A stretch of DNA of 64,000 bases from Promicromonospora iranensis (GTDB taxonomy: Bacteria; Actinomycetota; Actinomycetes; Actinomycetales; Cellulomonadaceae). The notes beneath the pieces are model-generated. The model saw only the letters and a program-made list of their open reading frames with translations. It did no database searches and was not told the DNA's origin. The number at the start of each line of letters is the position of its first letter. The stretch's first letter is position 1. Position numbers and translations under genes: made by a program. The stretch covers positions 40,933 to 104,932 of the forward strand of contig NZ_JAJQMN010000015.1 in assembly GCF_028994775.1 (NCBI RefSeq), written 5' to 3'. Positions 19,544 to 28,983 of the stretch are shown piece after piece.

Positions 19544-20793
19544 GCGCGGCCCCTCGGCAGGTACGCGGCCAGGCGGAACTCACCGTCGTGGACGCCGTGC
19601 TCGAACCGTCCACCGTCCAGCCGGACCCGTTCGGCCAGCCCGATTAGTCCCGCCCCGATGCCGGGGATCTCGCTCGCGGTCACCCCGACCGGCAGCACGT
19701 TGGCCACCTCGACGCGCACCTGCCCGTCCGCCGGACCGACGTCGACGGTGACGATCGCCCCGGCCGCGTGCTTGCGGGCGTTCGTCAGCCCTTCCTGCAC
19801 CGTCCGGTAGACCGTGCGCTGCACGTTGTCCGGGAGGTCGGCGAGCGGTTCGAGGTCCAGTTGCGCGCTGACCCGCTGACCGGCATCCCGTGCCTCGTCC
19901 ACCAGCTGAGGGACGTCCCGGAGCAGCGGCTGCGGGCGCTCCGGTGGAGCGTCCGGCACCTCCTCGGGCGCGGTGCCCGTCGCCGCGGTGTCCCGCAGCA
20001 CCACCAGCACCTGCCGCAGCTCCTCGACGGCCAGGTGCGCGTTGTGCCGGATCACCGCCGCCGCCGCGCGCACCTCGTCGAGCGTGGGCGGCGCCTCACC
20101 CGCCGTGCGGTACTCCAGCGCCCCGGCGTGCACCGAGAGCAACGAGACCCGGTGGGCCAGCACGTCGTGCATCTCGCGGGCGATCCGCTCCCGCTCCGCG
20201 CGGCGAGCGCCGTCCAACCGTGCGGCGGCGGCCTCCCGCTCGCGTGCCGCCTCGGCGCGCAGACCCTCCAGCACGAGCCGCCTGGACCGCGTGAGCAGCC
20301 CGAAGCTGAGCACCAGCAGATGCAGCAGCGTGATCACGATCAGGTACGACGGCCAGTCCACCTCCGGGATGGGGAACAGCGCGTGGTACGGGATCGCCGC
20401 CGCGAGATAGCCGGCGACCAGCGGGACCGACACCCGCGGCCGCAGGCGGGCTCCCATCCGGTAGATGACGACGACCACCGCGAAGGCGGCGCTCGCCGAC
20501 AGGGCCGCGGGCACGAACACCACGAGCCCGACGGCCAGGGGGTGGCTGCGGCTCCACCAGAGCGCGCAGCAGGCCAGGATGCCCATGGCGTAGTCCCAGG
20601 GCTGGAACCAGTCCGGGATGCCTGCCGCCCCGTCCCCGGCCGGGTCCCAGTAAGACGCCCCGACCAGGAGCGCGAAGGCGAACAGGAGCCAGTCCACCAC
20701 CCACTGGGACCTGGTCCGGCGGGGGCGCAGCGGGCTCAGCCCGGCGAGCACGGACCGCCGTCCGCCCTCGACCGGGAGTGCCGCGCTGACCAT
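19540..20793 (-). CDS. Two-component sensor histidine kinase (HisKA_3 type)
   Basis: Membrane kinase of 417 residues. The first 160 residues contain five or six hydrophobic helices without a large extracellular domain, like DesK/LiaS-type sensors that feel the membrane. The phosphoacceptor His lies in REMHDVLAHRVSLL near residue 210, and the ATP-binding domain shows NARKHA and GIGAGLIGLAERV. The TATTCT -10 ends 6 nt before ATG, so the mRNA is probably leaderless. The ligand is unknown; the neighbouring ABC exporter suggests envelope stress or drug sensing. Confidence 0.93.
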   Translation of the reverse strand: MVSAALPVEGGRRSVLAGLSPLRPRRTRSQWVVDWLLFAFALLVGASYWDPAGDGAAGIPDWFQPWDYAMGILACCALWWSRSHPLAVGLVVFVPAALSASAAFAVVVVIYRMGARLRPRVSVPLVAGYLAAAIPYHALFPIPEVDWPSYLIVITLLHLLVLSFGLLTRSRRLVLEGLRAEAAREREAAAARLDGARRAERERIAREMHDVLAHRVSLLSVHAGALEYRTAGEAPPTLDEVRAAAAVIRHNAHLAVEELRQVLVVLRDTAATGTAPEEVPDAPPERPQPLLRDVPQLVDEARDAGQRVSAQLDLEPLADLPDNVQRTVYRTVQEGLTNARKHAAGAIVTVDVGPADGQVRVEVANVLPVGVTASEIPGIGAGLIGLAERVRLDGGRFEHGVHDGEFRLAAYLPRGRA

Positions 20794-20799
20794 GCGTCG

Positions 20800-20805
20800 A
20801 GAATA
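20800..20805 (-). promoter_or_regulatory. -10 element, leaderless-type (sensor kinase)
   Basis: TATTCT on the minus strand, followed by six bases and the ATG at 20793. No Shine-Dalgarno fits in that gap. Confidence 0.6.
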
Positions 20806-20842
20806 GGTACCCGCCGGGTGCCGCGGCCACGGATCGAGACAG

Positions 20843-20862
20843 GTCTGGCCGATCGGCCAGAC
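20843..20862. promoter_or_regulatory. 20-bp perfect palindrome between kinase and ABC genes
   Basis: GTCTGGCCGATCGGCCAGAC is its own reverse complement. It lies about 40 bp upstream of the kinase promoter, between the divergent two-component and ABC units. A second, imperfect copy follows at 20877-20889. Best read as a dimer-binding operator, probably for the response regulator encoded next door. Confidence 0.65.
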
Positions 20863-20876
20863 CCCGCGCCACGCAA

Positions 20877-20889
20877 TGGCCGATCAGCC
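20877..20889. promoter_or_regulatory. Second copy of the TGGCCGATC element
   Basis: TGGCCGATCAGCC matches the centre of the 20-bp palindrome (TGGCCGATCGGCC) at 12 of 13 positions. The two copies start 31 bp apart, close to three helical turns, and this one lies upstream of the ABC ATPase -10. Confidence 0.5.
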
Positions 20890-20925
20890 GATGCGCGTTC
20901 GGTCCCCACCCGGCAGGTTGGTTCC

Positions 20926-21716
<791 letters not shown>

Positions 21717-21732
<16 letters not shown>

Positions 21733-23417
21733 TATCACTCAAGCTGACCACGCTGCGCCACACCGCCCCGGGCATGCGCCCGGCGGGCTGGGTGATCGGC
21801 AGCCTGCTGGCCGCGGCCACCTGGGCGGCCACGTTCGTCGCAGGCAGTGACGACGCCCGGCACTCGATCCTGACCCTCGGTCTGCTGTTCTGGGGTCTCG
21901 GGGCCGCCATCGGCCCGGTACTGATGAGCGGAGCGGGCACGCTGCGGCCCAGCTGGTTCGCGTTGCTGCCGATTCCCCGGCGCACGCTGGGCCGCGGTCT
22001 CCTGGTCAGCGTGTACGTGAGCATCGCCGCCGCGCTGGTGCTCGTCGCGCTGCTCGCCGTGAGCCTGCACGCCGCGCTGCTCGACCCCGTGACCCTGGTC
22101 GTGGCGATCCCCGGAGCTTTGCTGACCTGGGTACTCGTCATCGCGCTGTCCCGCCTGGTCTACGGCCTGCTCGGAGCCGCGATGGGTTCGCGCATCGGCA
22201 TCGAGATCGCGTCGATCCAGTTCGGCCTGATGTTCGCGGGGATGTTCGCCGGCTGGATCCCGGTGACGATCGCCATCCAGCGCACGCCCGACCTGCTGGC
22301 CACGGGCATCACCGACCCCGTCGTGACGAGCGGTCTGGACATGAGCCCCACGTCCTGGTCGGTGCTCGCGGTCGAGCGCGCCGTGCGCGGCGACTGGGGC
22401 GGGGCCCTGCTGCTGCTGGGTGCCCTCGCGCTGTGCGCGGGCGCGGCGATCGTGGCCGCCGTGCCGCTCCTGGTGCCCTCGACCAGCCCTCGCACCCGGC
22501 GCCGTAGTGGCCGCCGCCGGTCCGCAGGCCTGGTCGCGGGAGCCGGGTTCCTGCCCCGCACGCAGACCGGCGCGGTGATCAGCAAGGAGCTCCGGCAGTG
22601 GAGCCGCGACGGCTGGCGGATGGTCGAGGTGCAGTCCGCCGTCTGGGGCGGCGTGTTCATCGGAGCGCTCGCGCTGACCAGCGAGGACCTCCGGGTCATC
22701 GCCGCGTTCTCCGGCCTGTTCGTCGCCTTCATGCTCGGCATCGCCGCGTGCACCATGTACGGCCAGGACGGCAGCGCGGTGTGGCTCGACGTCGTCGGGC
22801 AGGACGAGACGTCGGTCCGGTCGGACGTGCGCGGACGGCAGTGGGGCGCGGTGCTGGTGTTCCTGCCCAAGGTGCTGGTGGTCACGGCCCTCTTCGTGGT
22901 GCTCAGCCAGGCCTGGTGGGCGATCCCGATCCTGTTGGCCGCCCTGCCCGCCCTGTTCGGAGCCGCCTCCGGCGCGGCGGTCCTCGTGGCCGCCGTGGGG
23001 GTGTCACCGGGCGTCGACCCCCGGCAGCGGGTGGGCCCCAACGACGCCGTGGGGAACATCAGCCTGCACGTCTGGGTGGTGATCCTGCTGATCTCGATAG
23101 CGGTGGCACCCACCGCCGTCATGGTCGCGCTCCTCGCGGTGTCGCCCTCGGTGTGGTTGGCAGCGCTCACGGCCGTCGTCGGGCTCGCGAACGGGTTCGG
23201 CGCCGCGTGGCTGCTGGGCCGGGTCACGATCGGCTACCTGACCGCCCGGCTGCCTGATCTGTTCAGCCGCATCCGGTACGGCCAGGTGTTCCGCGACCCC
23301 GCCACGGCGGGCGCACTCGACTGGTTCGAGTCGACCACGCTCAAGGGGGAGCAGGAGCTCAAGGCGCGGCAGCAGAAGGAGCGTGCGGACCGGGTCGCCA
23401 GGAGCTCGGCCCGGTAG
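21717..23417 (+). CDS. ABC transporter permease, large single-chain
   Basis: Membrane partner of the ATPase encoded just upstream, 566 residues. About twelve hydrophobic segments are visible, in two halves separated by a basic loop (RTRRRSGRRRSAG near residue 265), so one chain may supply the whole pore. GTG start (VDRELISLKL) lies inside the ATPase gene and follows a strong GAGGAGGA ribosome site. I do not recognise a substrate-specific family. The paired genes and linked sensor system suggest an efflux or envelope-stress exporter. Confidence 0.85.
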
Positions 23418-23422
23418 GACAT

Positions 23423-23457
23423 CGCCGTCCGTCCGGCGTCAGGCCGGGCGGACGGCG
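23423..23457. terminator. Bidirectional hairpin between convergent ABC permease and menG
   Basis: CGCCGTCCGTCC pairs with GGGCGGACGGCG across an 11-base loop, with one G-U pair. It lies in the 58-bp gap between two genes facing each other. There is no U tract on either side. Confidence 0.6.
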
Positions 23458-23475
23458 TCGGCCGGGCGGACGGTC

Positions 23476-24171
23476 TCAGGCCGGCCGGACCGCCCGGTGC
23501 AGCGCAACGATGCCGGCGGACACGTTGCGGTAGGCGGCGTGCTCCCAGCCGGCCTCGAGCAGGAGGTGCGCCAGCTCGACCTGGGTGTGCCAGGTGCGGA
23601 TCGACTCCGCCAGGTAGTCGTAGGACCCCTTCTCGCGCGTCACCACGTTCGCCACCACCGGCAGGGCCCGCATCAGGTATTCCTGGTAGACCACCCGGAA
23701 CGGCGCCCACGTGGGTGTCGAGAACTCGCAGATCACCACGCGCCCCCCGGGCCGGACCACACGGAGCATCTCGCGCAGCGCCTTGCTGGTGTCCGCGACG
23801 TTCCGCAGGCCGAAGCTGATGGTCACGGCGTCGAACGACGCGTCGGCGAACGGCAGCCGCATGGCGTCACCCGCCACGAACGGCAGGTCCGGCCGGCGGT
23901 CCTTGCCGACCTGCAGCATGCCGATGGAGAAGTCGGACGGGACCACGAACGCGCCGTCGGCGGCGAAGGGCTCGCTGCTGGTCCCGGTGCCCGCCGCGAG
24001 GTCGAGCACCCGCTCGCCCGGCATGGCCGCGACCGCCTCGACCGTGAGCCGGCGCCAGCGCCGGTCCTGGCCCATGGAGATCAGGTCGTTGGTCAGGTCG
24101 TAGCGGGCGGCGATCCCGTCGAACATCGACGCGACCTCGGCCGGCTTCTTTTCCAGGCTTGCGCGGGACAT
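23476..24171 (-). CDS. menG: Demethylmenaquinone methyltransferase
   Basis: SAM-dependent C-methyltransferase of the UbiE/MenG family that makes menaquinone from demethylmenaquinone. It has 231 residues. [26 protein letters not shown] is the family's first signature, [12 protein letters not shown] binds SAM, and ISFGLRNV plus VVICEFSTP are typical. Ubiquinone genes are absent and the menaquinone genes surround it, so the MenG role is preferred. It is transcribed divergently from menF, 98 bp away. Confidence 0.95.
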   Translation of the reverse strand: MSRASLEKKPAEVASMFDGIAARYDLTNDLISMGQDRRWRRLTVEAVAAMPGERVLDLAAGTGTSSEPFAADGAFVVPSDFSIGMLQVGKDRRPDLPFVAGDAMRLPFADASFDAVTISFGLRNVADTSKALREMLRVVRPGGRVVICEFSTPTWAPFRVVYQEYLMRALPVVANVVTREKGSYDYLAESIRTWHTQVELAHLLLEAGWEHAAYRNVSAGIVALHRAVRPA

Positions 24172-24256
24172 GCCGCCATCGTTTCATGTCGCCGGGACAC
24201 GGTCACCCGCGCTGTGACCTCCGCTACGGCCCGCACCTGCGCGCGTCGCACGCCCT

Positions 24257-24262
24257 TATCCT
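24257..24262 (+). promoter_or_regulatory. -10 element, leaderless-type (menF)
   Basis: TATCCT followed by seven bases and ATG at 24270. No ribosome site is present. Confidence 0.65.
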
Positions 24263-24269
24263 GAAGCGG

Positions 24270-25724
24270 ATGATCGTTTCACCTGCCGGACGCACCCCTG
24301 GTGCGCCGACCGGCACCACCGCGTCCAGCACCTGGGCAACCCGCGCGCCGGCCTCGCCGGACGCCCCGCCGGGTGCAGCTCTGGGCCCGCAGCTCGTCGT
24401 CCGCACCGTCGCGGTCGACGACCTCCCCGACAGCCCGACCGCGCTCATCGACAGGCTCCCCGACACCCACGCTCTCGCCTGGGTCCGGCACGGTGACGGC
24501 CTCGTGGGCTGGGGTGAGGCCCTGCGGTTCGAGACGTTCGGCCCCGGCCGCTTCGCCGACGCCGACGACGCCTGGCGCCAGGTGCTCGACCGCGCCGTCG
24601 TGCACGACGACGTGTCCCTGCCCGGCAGCGGCCTCGTCGCGTTCGGGAGCTTCGCCTTCGACGACGTCTCGCCCGGCGACGAGTCCGAGGACCCCGCGCG
24701 GGCCAGCGGCGTGCTGATCGTGCCGCGGGTCGTCGTCGGGCGGCGGGGCGAGCGCGCCTGGATGACGACCATCTCGCTGGTGGGCGACCGGTCCGCCCCG
24801 GTGGGCGAGGACCTGCTGACCGCGTACCCGCACCAGCCGGTCGGGGAGCCGGGCCGGGTGGTGCTGGCCGACGGCGCCGTCGGGGCCGCCGACTGGCCCG
24901 CGGTCGTCGCGGAGGGCGTCGCCCGGATCCAGACCGGCGAGCTGGAGAAGGTGGTGCTCGCGCGCGACGTCGTCGCCACCGCCGAGCACCCGGTCGACGC
25001 ACGCCACGTGCTCGGCCGGCTCGCGTCCGCGTACGACGCCTGCTGGGCGTTCAGCGTGGACGGCATGGTCGGCGCCACGCCGGAGCTGCTGGTCCGCAGC
25101 GAGAAGGGCCTGGTCGCCTCGCGCGTGCTCGCGGGCACGATCCGCCGCGAGCACGGGCCAGGTTCGCCCGCGGCGCCCGCCGACGCCGACCTGCTGCACG
25201 CCGCCCAGCTCGCCCGCTCCTCGAAGGACCTGGAGGAGCACGAGTTCGCGGTGCGCTCCGTGGCCGCCGCCCTGGAACCGTTCTGCTCGTCGATGAACGT
25301 GCCCGAGGCGCCGTTCGTGCTGCACCTGCCGAACGTGATGCACCTGGCGACCGACGTGACGGGCGTGCTGACGGGCCAGAGCCCGACGTCGGGCCGGCGT
25401 CCGCCGTCGTCGCTGTCGCTGGCGGCCGCGCTGCACCCGAGCGCCGCGGTGTGCGGCACGCCGACCACCGCCGCTCGCAGCCTCATCCGGGAGATCGAAG
25501 GACTGGACCGGGCCCGGTACGCCGGGCCGGTGGGCTGGGTGGGGGCCGACGGGGACGGCGAGTGGGGCATCGCCCTGCGGTCGGCCGAGATCTCGCCGAC
25601 GGACAGCCGCCACATCCGGCTGTTCGCCGGCTGCGGCATCGTCGCGGCGTCGAACCCCGAGGCGGAGCTGGCGGAGTCCGAGGCGAAGCTGGAGCCGATG
25701 CGCTACGCCCTGGGCGCCTCCTGA
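24270..25724 (+). CDS. menF: Isochorismate synthase
   Basis: Chorismate-binding enzyme that converts chorismate to isochorismate, the first step of menaquinone synthesis. It has 484 residues, with a variable N-terminal half. The catalytic half shows LEKVVLARDVV, FSVDGMVGATPELLVR, LAGTIRR, LHPSAAVCGTPT and FAGCGIVAASNPEAELAESEAKLEPM, the last two carrying the magnesium-binding glutamates. A siderophore isochorismate synthase (EntC/DhbC) is possible by sequence alone, but divergence from menG and the nearby men genes favour MenF. Probably leaderless. Confidence 0.92.
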   Translation: MIVSPAGRTPGAPTGTTASSTWATRAPASPDAPPGAALGPQLVVRTVAVDDLPDSPTALIDRLPDTHALAWVRHGDGLVGWGEALRFETFGPGRFADADDAWRQVLDRAVVHDDVSLPGSGLVAFGSFAFDDVSPGDESEDPARASGVLIVPRVVVGRRGERAWMTTISLVGDRSAPVGEDLLTAYPHQPVGEPGRVVLADGAVGAADWPAVVAEGVARIQTGELEKVVLARDVVATAEHPVDARHVLGRLASAYDACWAFSVDGMVGATPELLVRSEKGLVASRVLAGTIRREHGPGSPAAPADADLLHAAQLARSSKDLEEHEFAVRSVAAALEPFCSSMNVPEAPFVLHLPNVMHLATDVTGVLTGQSPTSGRRPPSSLSLAAALHPSAAVCGTPTTAARSLIREIEGLDRARYAGPVGWVGADGDGEWGIALRSAEISPTDSRHIRLFAGCGIVAASNPEAELAESEAKLEPMRYALGAS

Positions 25725-25730
25725 TCCCCA

Positions 25731-25797
25731 ACCGTTGAGTGCGGGGTATCTGCTGGATCGCTACGGCTGATCCAGCAGATACCCCGCACTCAACGGT
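25731..25797. terminator. 29-bp perfect hairpin between convergent menF and DUF6114 gene
   Basis: Two 29-base arms (25731-25759 and 25769-25797) are perfect reverse complements around a 9-base loop GCTACGGCT. It fills most of the 88-bp gap between genes facing each other. There is no U tract, so it would be a stem-only bidirectional terminator or an mRNA-end protector. Confidence 0.75.
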
Positions 25798-25816
25798 GTC
25801 AGCTCAACGGTGTCAG
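25789..25816. repeat. 14-bp tandem duplication at the DUF6114 gene stop codon
   Basis: CTCAACGGTGTCAG occurs twice head to tail. The second copy contains the stop codon of the minus-strand gene, and the first overlaps the right arm of the hairpin. Confidence 0.85.
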
Positions 25817-27522
25817 GGGGTGCCGGCCGTCGGACCCTCCCCGATCGGGTCGGTCGGGTCACCCCAGACCTGCTCGCGGAAGCCGTCCCACACCTGGACG
25901 TCGGACGTCGCGCCGAGGAAGCCCATCCGCGCGTCCGTGGCGGTCAGCAGGAGCTCGATGAGCGAGGCGCCCTCGAGGACCTTGGTGGCCACCTCCAGAA
26001 GGTCCTGTCCGTCGGGCAGGTCGGCGTGGATCGACGACACGTACATCTGCGCGTCGCCCTCGAGCGAGACGAAGTTCGCCCGGGTGTCCGTGCCCGCCGT
26101 CGTGCCGTGGTCGTAGGCGTACGACTTGAGCCAGAACCCGTCGACGACGACCTTGTCGGCCGAGATCTTGATGGCGTCCCTCCGGCCACCACCATCCCCC
26201 TTGACCGGCACGTTCGCCAGGCCGATGCCGTTGATGCCGGTGAGCGGGATCGTCAGGTCGCGGCTCTCCAGGTCGGCGGGGAGCGAGAAGACGGAACCGT
26301 CCTCCGTGGCCCCGCACTGACCGGGCAGATCGACGTTGAGGTCGTACCTGCCGCCGAAGCTCACCTTGACGCAGGTGCCGAGCTCGGTCCGCAGCGCCTC
26401 CTCGATGGTCTCCTGCGGGTCGATCTCGCCGCACGGGTCCGACGGCGCGCTGTCCCCCGCCTCGGGCGGCACCTCACCGTCCTGTGTCGGCTCCTTGCAC
26501 TCGGACTTGTCGTCGTCCTTGCCCGCGCCGCCGTCCGCCGCGTCGTCCTTCTTGTCCTTGTCGCCGCCGCTGCCGTCCGCGGGACCGGTCACGCCGTCGG
26601 TGACGTCGTCCACGGCGTCCCCGACCGGATCCTCGGTGTCGCCGGCGCCGGGCTCGGACGTGCCCGGGTCGGACCCGCTCGGCGACGGGGTCGCCGAGGC
26701 AGACGGGTCCGCCTCGGCCTCGTCGCAGGCGCCGAAGACCACGCACCAGAAGGAGTCGTCCGGCTTGGCCTCGGCGCCCGATGTCGACGCGGGCATGCTC
26801 ATGCCGCCGAGCGCCATCGCGCTCGCCACCACGACCGCCGCCGACTTCTGCGACAGCGCGCGCAGTGCGGTGCTGAGCGACTCGGCCCGCGGGATCGCCT
26901 CGGTGTCCGGCGCGGGCTCGCGCCCTGCGTCCGGGCTGTCGTCGTCCGTGTCCGTGGAGCCGGTGTCCGTGGAGCCCGTGTCCGTGGGGCCGCCGTCGGT
27001 GGCGCCGCCGTCCGCGTCCGGGGCGTCGCCGTCCGGGACGTCGCCCTCGGCACCCTCCTGCGTGTCCCCCGCGTCGGTGCCGTCGGCCTCCGCGACCGCC
27101 TCGGCCGGCGCCCAGGACACGACGATGATGCCGCCGACGACGCCGAGCAGGAACCCGACGACCCAGCCGCCGAGGTTCACCCCGGCGATCGAGTAGACGG
27201 AGATCGACAGCGCGATGACGCCGTAGAAGATCCGATGGACGGGCTGGGCGATCGACAGGATCCCGAGCATGATCAGGGCGATCGGAAGGATCGTCGCCTG
27301 AGCTCCCTCCACCCCGAACTGCAGCATGATGTTCATGCCGAGCTGGTCCAGCTTGATCGGGCCGGACAGAAGCATCTCCAGGCCAGCGAGCGCTACCAGC
27401 ACACCCCCGACGAACGGCCGCTGCTTGCGCCAGGGACGGAAGTCCCGGCGCCAGTCAGCAAGCTTCGTACGAAGTCCGGGGCGGCCGGCGTTGGCCTGGC
27501 CGTCACCCGGACTCAGAAGCAC
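25813..27522 (-). CDS. DUF6114-type membrane protein fused to a secreted-like C-terminal domain
   Basis: Function unknown. Residues about 33-137 hold four hydrophobic helices resembling DUF6114. An acidic Asp/Gly/Thr-rich linker with GSTDTGSTDTDDD repeats follows. Near residues 225-255 comes a second hydrophobic stretch (SAAVVVASAMALGGMSMPAST) that looks like a signal peptide, then another low-complexity linker. The last 200 residues form a mixed domain that includes VKVSFGGRYDLNVDLPG. GTG at 27522 overlaps the DUF6230 gene stop by ten bases; other starts are possible. DUF6230-DUF6114 pairs are widespread in actinobacteria and uncharacterised. Confidence 0.75.
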   Translation of the reverse strand: MLLSPGDGQANAGRPGLRTKLADWRRDFRPWRKQRPFVGGVLVALAGLEMLLSGPIKLDQLGMNIMLQFGVEGAQATILPIALIMLGILSIAQPVHRIFYGVIALSISVYSIAGVNLGGWVVGFLLGVVGGIIVVSWAPAEAVAEADGTDAGDTQEGAEGDVPDGDAPDADGGATDGGPTDTGSTDTGSTDTDDDSPDAGREPAPDTEAIPRAESLSTALRALSQKSAAVVVASAMALGGMSMPASTSGAEAKPDDSFWCVVFGACDEAEADPSASATPSPSGSDPGTSEPGAGDTEDPVGDAVDDVTDGVTGPADGSGGDKDKKDDAADGGAGKDDDKSECKEPTQDGEVPPEAGDSAPSDPCGEIDPQETIEEALRTELGTCVKVSFGGRYDLNVDLPGQCGATEDGSVFSLPADLESRDLTIPLTGINGIGLANVPVKGDGGGRRDAIKISADKVVVDGFWLKSYAYDHGTTAGTDTRANFVSLEGDAQMYVSSIHADLPDGQDLLEVATKVLEGASLIELLLTATDARMGFLGATSDVQVWDGFREQVWGDPTDPIGEGPTAGTP

Positions 27523-28106
27523 TCGGTGCCGTCCGTGATCTTGAGGCTGAGGTCCGTCAGCTGGAAGACGGCGGCCTGGGTGCTCCACGAGACCTGCTCG
27601 AGGTTCGAGATGTCCACGGAGTCGGAGTCCATCGCGAAGTCGCCGGCGTCACCCTTCTTGGCGGTGTTCACCGTCGAGGCGTCGACGCCGATGCGGATGT
27701 TCTTGAAGATGGCGGTGCCCGAGAGGTCGTTCATGCCGATCTGCAGGTCGGTGGCCTTCGCGGGCTCCTTGCCGGTACCCGCCGAGATCAGCAGGCCGAC
27801 CTTGCCCAGCGGTGTGTCCTGCACGACCGACTGGCACAGGTTGTAGAGCTGGGCGTCCTTGATGTTCGCGATGGCAGCGGGGTGCTGCGTGCCGTCGGAG
27901 GCGGTCGCCACGCCCGCGTACTGGGAGAAGCCGGTGCCCGCGAGCTGGTCGGCGCCGATCTTGAACTGGCTGCCGGAGATGGCGAACGAGACGGGCACTG
28001 CGCCCTGAGCAACCCCACCAAGCAGGACGCTGGCGGCGATCGTGACCGGAATGACTGCGAGAGCCACGCGACCCTTGCGCGACCCCGTGAGCTTGCTGAG
28101 CTTCAT
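27513..28106 (-). CDS. DUF6230 family secreted protein
   Basis: Function unknown; relatives are sometimes labelled cholesterol esterase without support. The product has 197 residues. A basic N-terminus and a hydrophobic segment (VALAVIPVTIAASVLLGGVAQGA, given here only as its role) act as a Sec signal or anchor, and about 160 residues of beta-rich domain follow. ATG at 28106 sits after GAGGGGAA. It is transcribed divergently from a TetR regulator and overlaps the DUF6114 gene, so the three probably form one regulated module at the cell envelope. Confidence 0.82.
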   Translation of the reverse strand: MKLSKLTGSRKGRVALAVIPVTIAASVLLGGVAQGAVPVSFAISGSQFKIGADQLAGTGFSQYAGVATASDGTQHPAAIANIKDAQLYNLCQSVVQDTPLGKVGLLISAGTGKEPAKATDLQIGMNDLSGTAIFKNIRIGVDASTVNTAKKGDAGDFAMDSDSVDISNLEQVSWSTQAAVFQLTDLSLKITDGTECF

Positions 28107-28157
28107 TGGTGTTCCCCTCGATGCCAATGTGGACGACTACGCCGTCGCCCCGTCGCG

Positions 28158-28187
28158 ACGTTAGCGCGATTACTGAATCAGCGTCAA
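28158..28187 (-). promoter_or_regulatory. Promoter of the DUF6230-DUF6114 operon
   Basis: On the minus strand TTGACG (28182-28187) is followed by an 18-bp spacer and TAACGT (28158-28163), a good actinobacterial sigma-70-type promoter. The start point is about 45 bp before the ATG. A small palindrome CTGAATCAG (28172-28180) sits in the spacer and could be the operator of the divergent TetR protein. Confidence 0.65.
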
Positions 28188-28221
28188 TTGTCCCGCTGAC
28201 GGCGCCGCAAAGCATGCCGGA

Positions 28222-28227
28222 TATGCT
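28222..28227 (+). promoter_or_regulatory. -10 element, leaderless-type (TetR gene)
   Basis: TATGCT followed by six bases and ATG at 28234; no ribosome site is present. Confidence 0.6.
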
Positions 28228-28233
28228 CGAACC

Positions 28234-28863
28234 ATGGCAACAGCCCGTCGCACGCGACTTCGCCCGGAGGAACGCCGCAACCAGCTTGTGGCACTGGGAG
28301 TCGCCACCCTTGCGGACCGACCGCTGGCCGAAGTGACCGTCGAGGAGATCGCCGCCGAAGCCGGTGTCTCGACAGGTCTCGTCTACTACTACTTCGGTTC
28401 CAAGAACGGCCTGCACCACGAGATCGTGCGCCGTGCGCGTGACTCGATGCTGCACGCCTCGGAGCCGCACCCGGAGCTCCCGCCGGCCGAACGCCTGGTC
28501 AGCACGCTGACCAGGCTCGTCGCGTACGTCAAGGAGCACGGCCCCACCTTCTACTCGCTCGTCCGCGGCGCGGCCAGCGGCGACGAGGAGGTGCGTGCCG
28601 TCATCGAGGACGCACGGCGGCAGCAGACGGAGCGCGCCCTCGCCGTGCTCCTGGAGCTGGGGGTGCCCGAGACGGAGCTGCTGCGCGTGGCGGTCCGCTC
28701 GTGGGTGGCGCTCGCCGAGCAGGCGCTGGTCGACGGCGGCATCAACTCGGACCTCACCGACGACGAGCTCGTCGGCTACCTCGAGCGCAGCCTCGGCGGC
28801 GTCGTCGCCGCCGTCGTGCCGGGCGCCTCTGAGGCGCTGTTCGGGGCCCCGTCCACGCTCTGA
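28234..28863 (+). CDS. TetR-family transcriptional regulator
   Basis: Repressor of 209 residues. The N-terminal helix-turn-helix spans about residues 15-60 (VTVEEIAAEAGVSTGLVYYYF with SKNGL after it). The C-terminal helical domain is presumably for ligand binding. It faces away from the DUF6230-DUF6114 operon across a 127-bp gap that holds the operon promoter, the classic layout for a TetR repressor of its neighbour. The ligand is unknown. Confidence 0.92.
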   Translation: MATARRTRLRPEERRNQLVALGVATLADRPLAEVTVEEIAAEAGVSTGLVYYYFGSKNGLHHEIVRRARDSMLHASEPHPELPPAERLVSTLTRLVAYVKEHGPTFYSLVRGAASGDEEVRAVIEDARRQQTERALAVLLELGVPETELLRVAVRSWVALAEQALVDGGINSDLTDDELVGYLERSLGGVVAAVVPGASEALFGAPSTL

Positions 28864-28910
28864 GCCAGGCTCCGGCACGGGCCGGCCGGCCGGTCGGCCA
28901 GACCCGAAGA

Positions 28911-28926
28911 TCCCCCTGCCGGGGGA
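28911..28926. terminator. Short G-C hairpin after the TetR gene
   Basis: TCCCCC and GGGGGA pair around a TGCC loop, 48 bp after the stop codon, within a 120-bp gap that also holds a GGCCGG-rich run. No U tract. Confidence 0.35.
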
Positions 28927-28983
28927 GCCGTATCCCCCGAGCGCGCCAGGCTTTCGGGGTCCGCGTTCGCAACAGTTGCAGGC

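Noticed and set aside
24279..25639. Two minus-strand open frames of over 440 codons opposite menF
   Set aside because: menF has all family motifs on the plus strand; the antisense frames are low-complexity.
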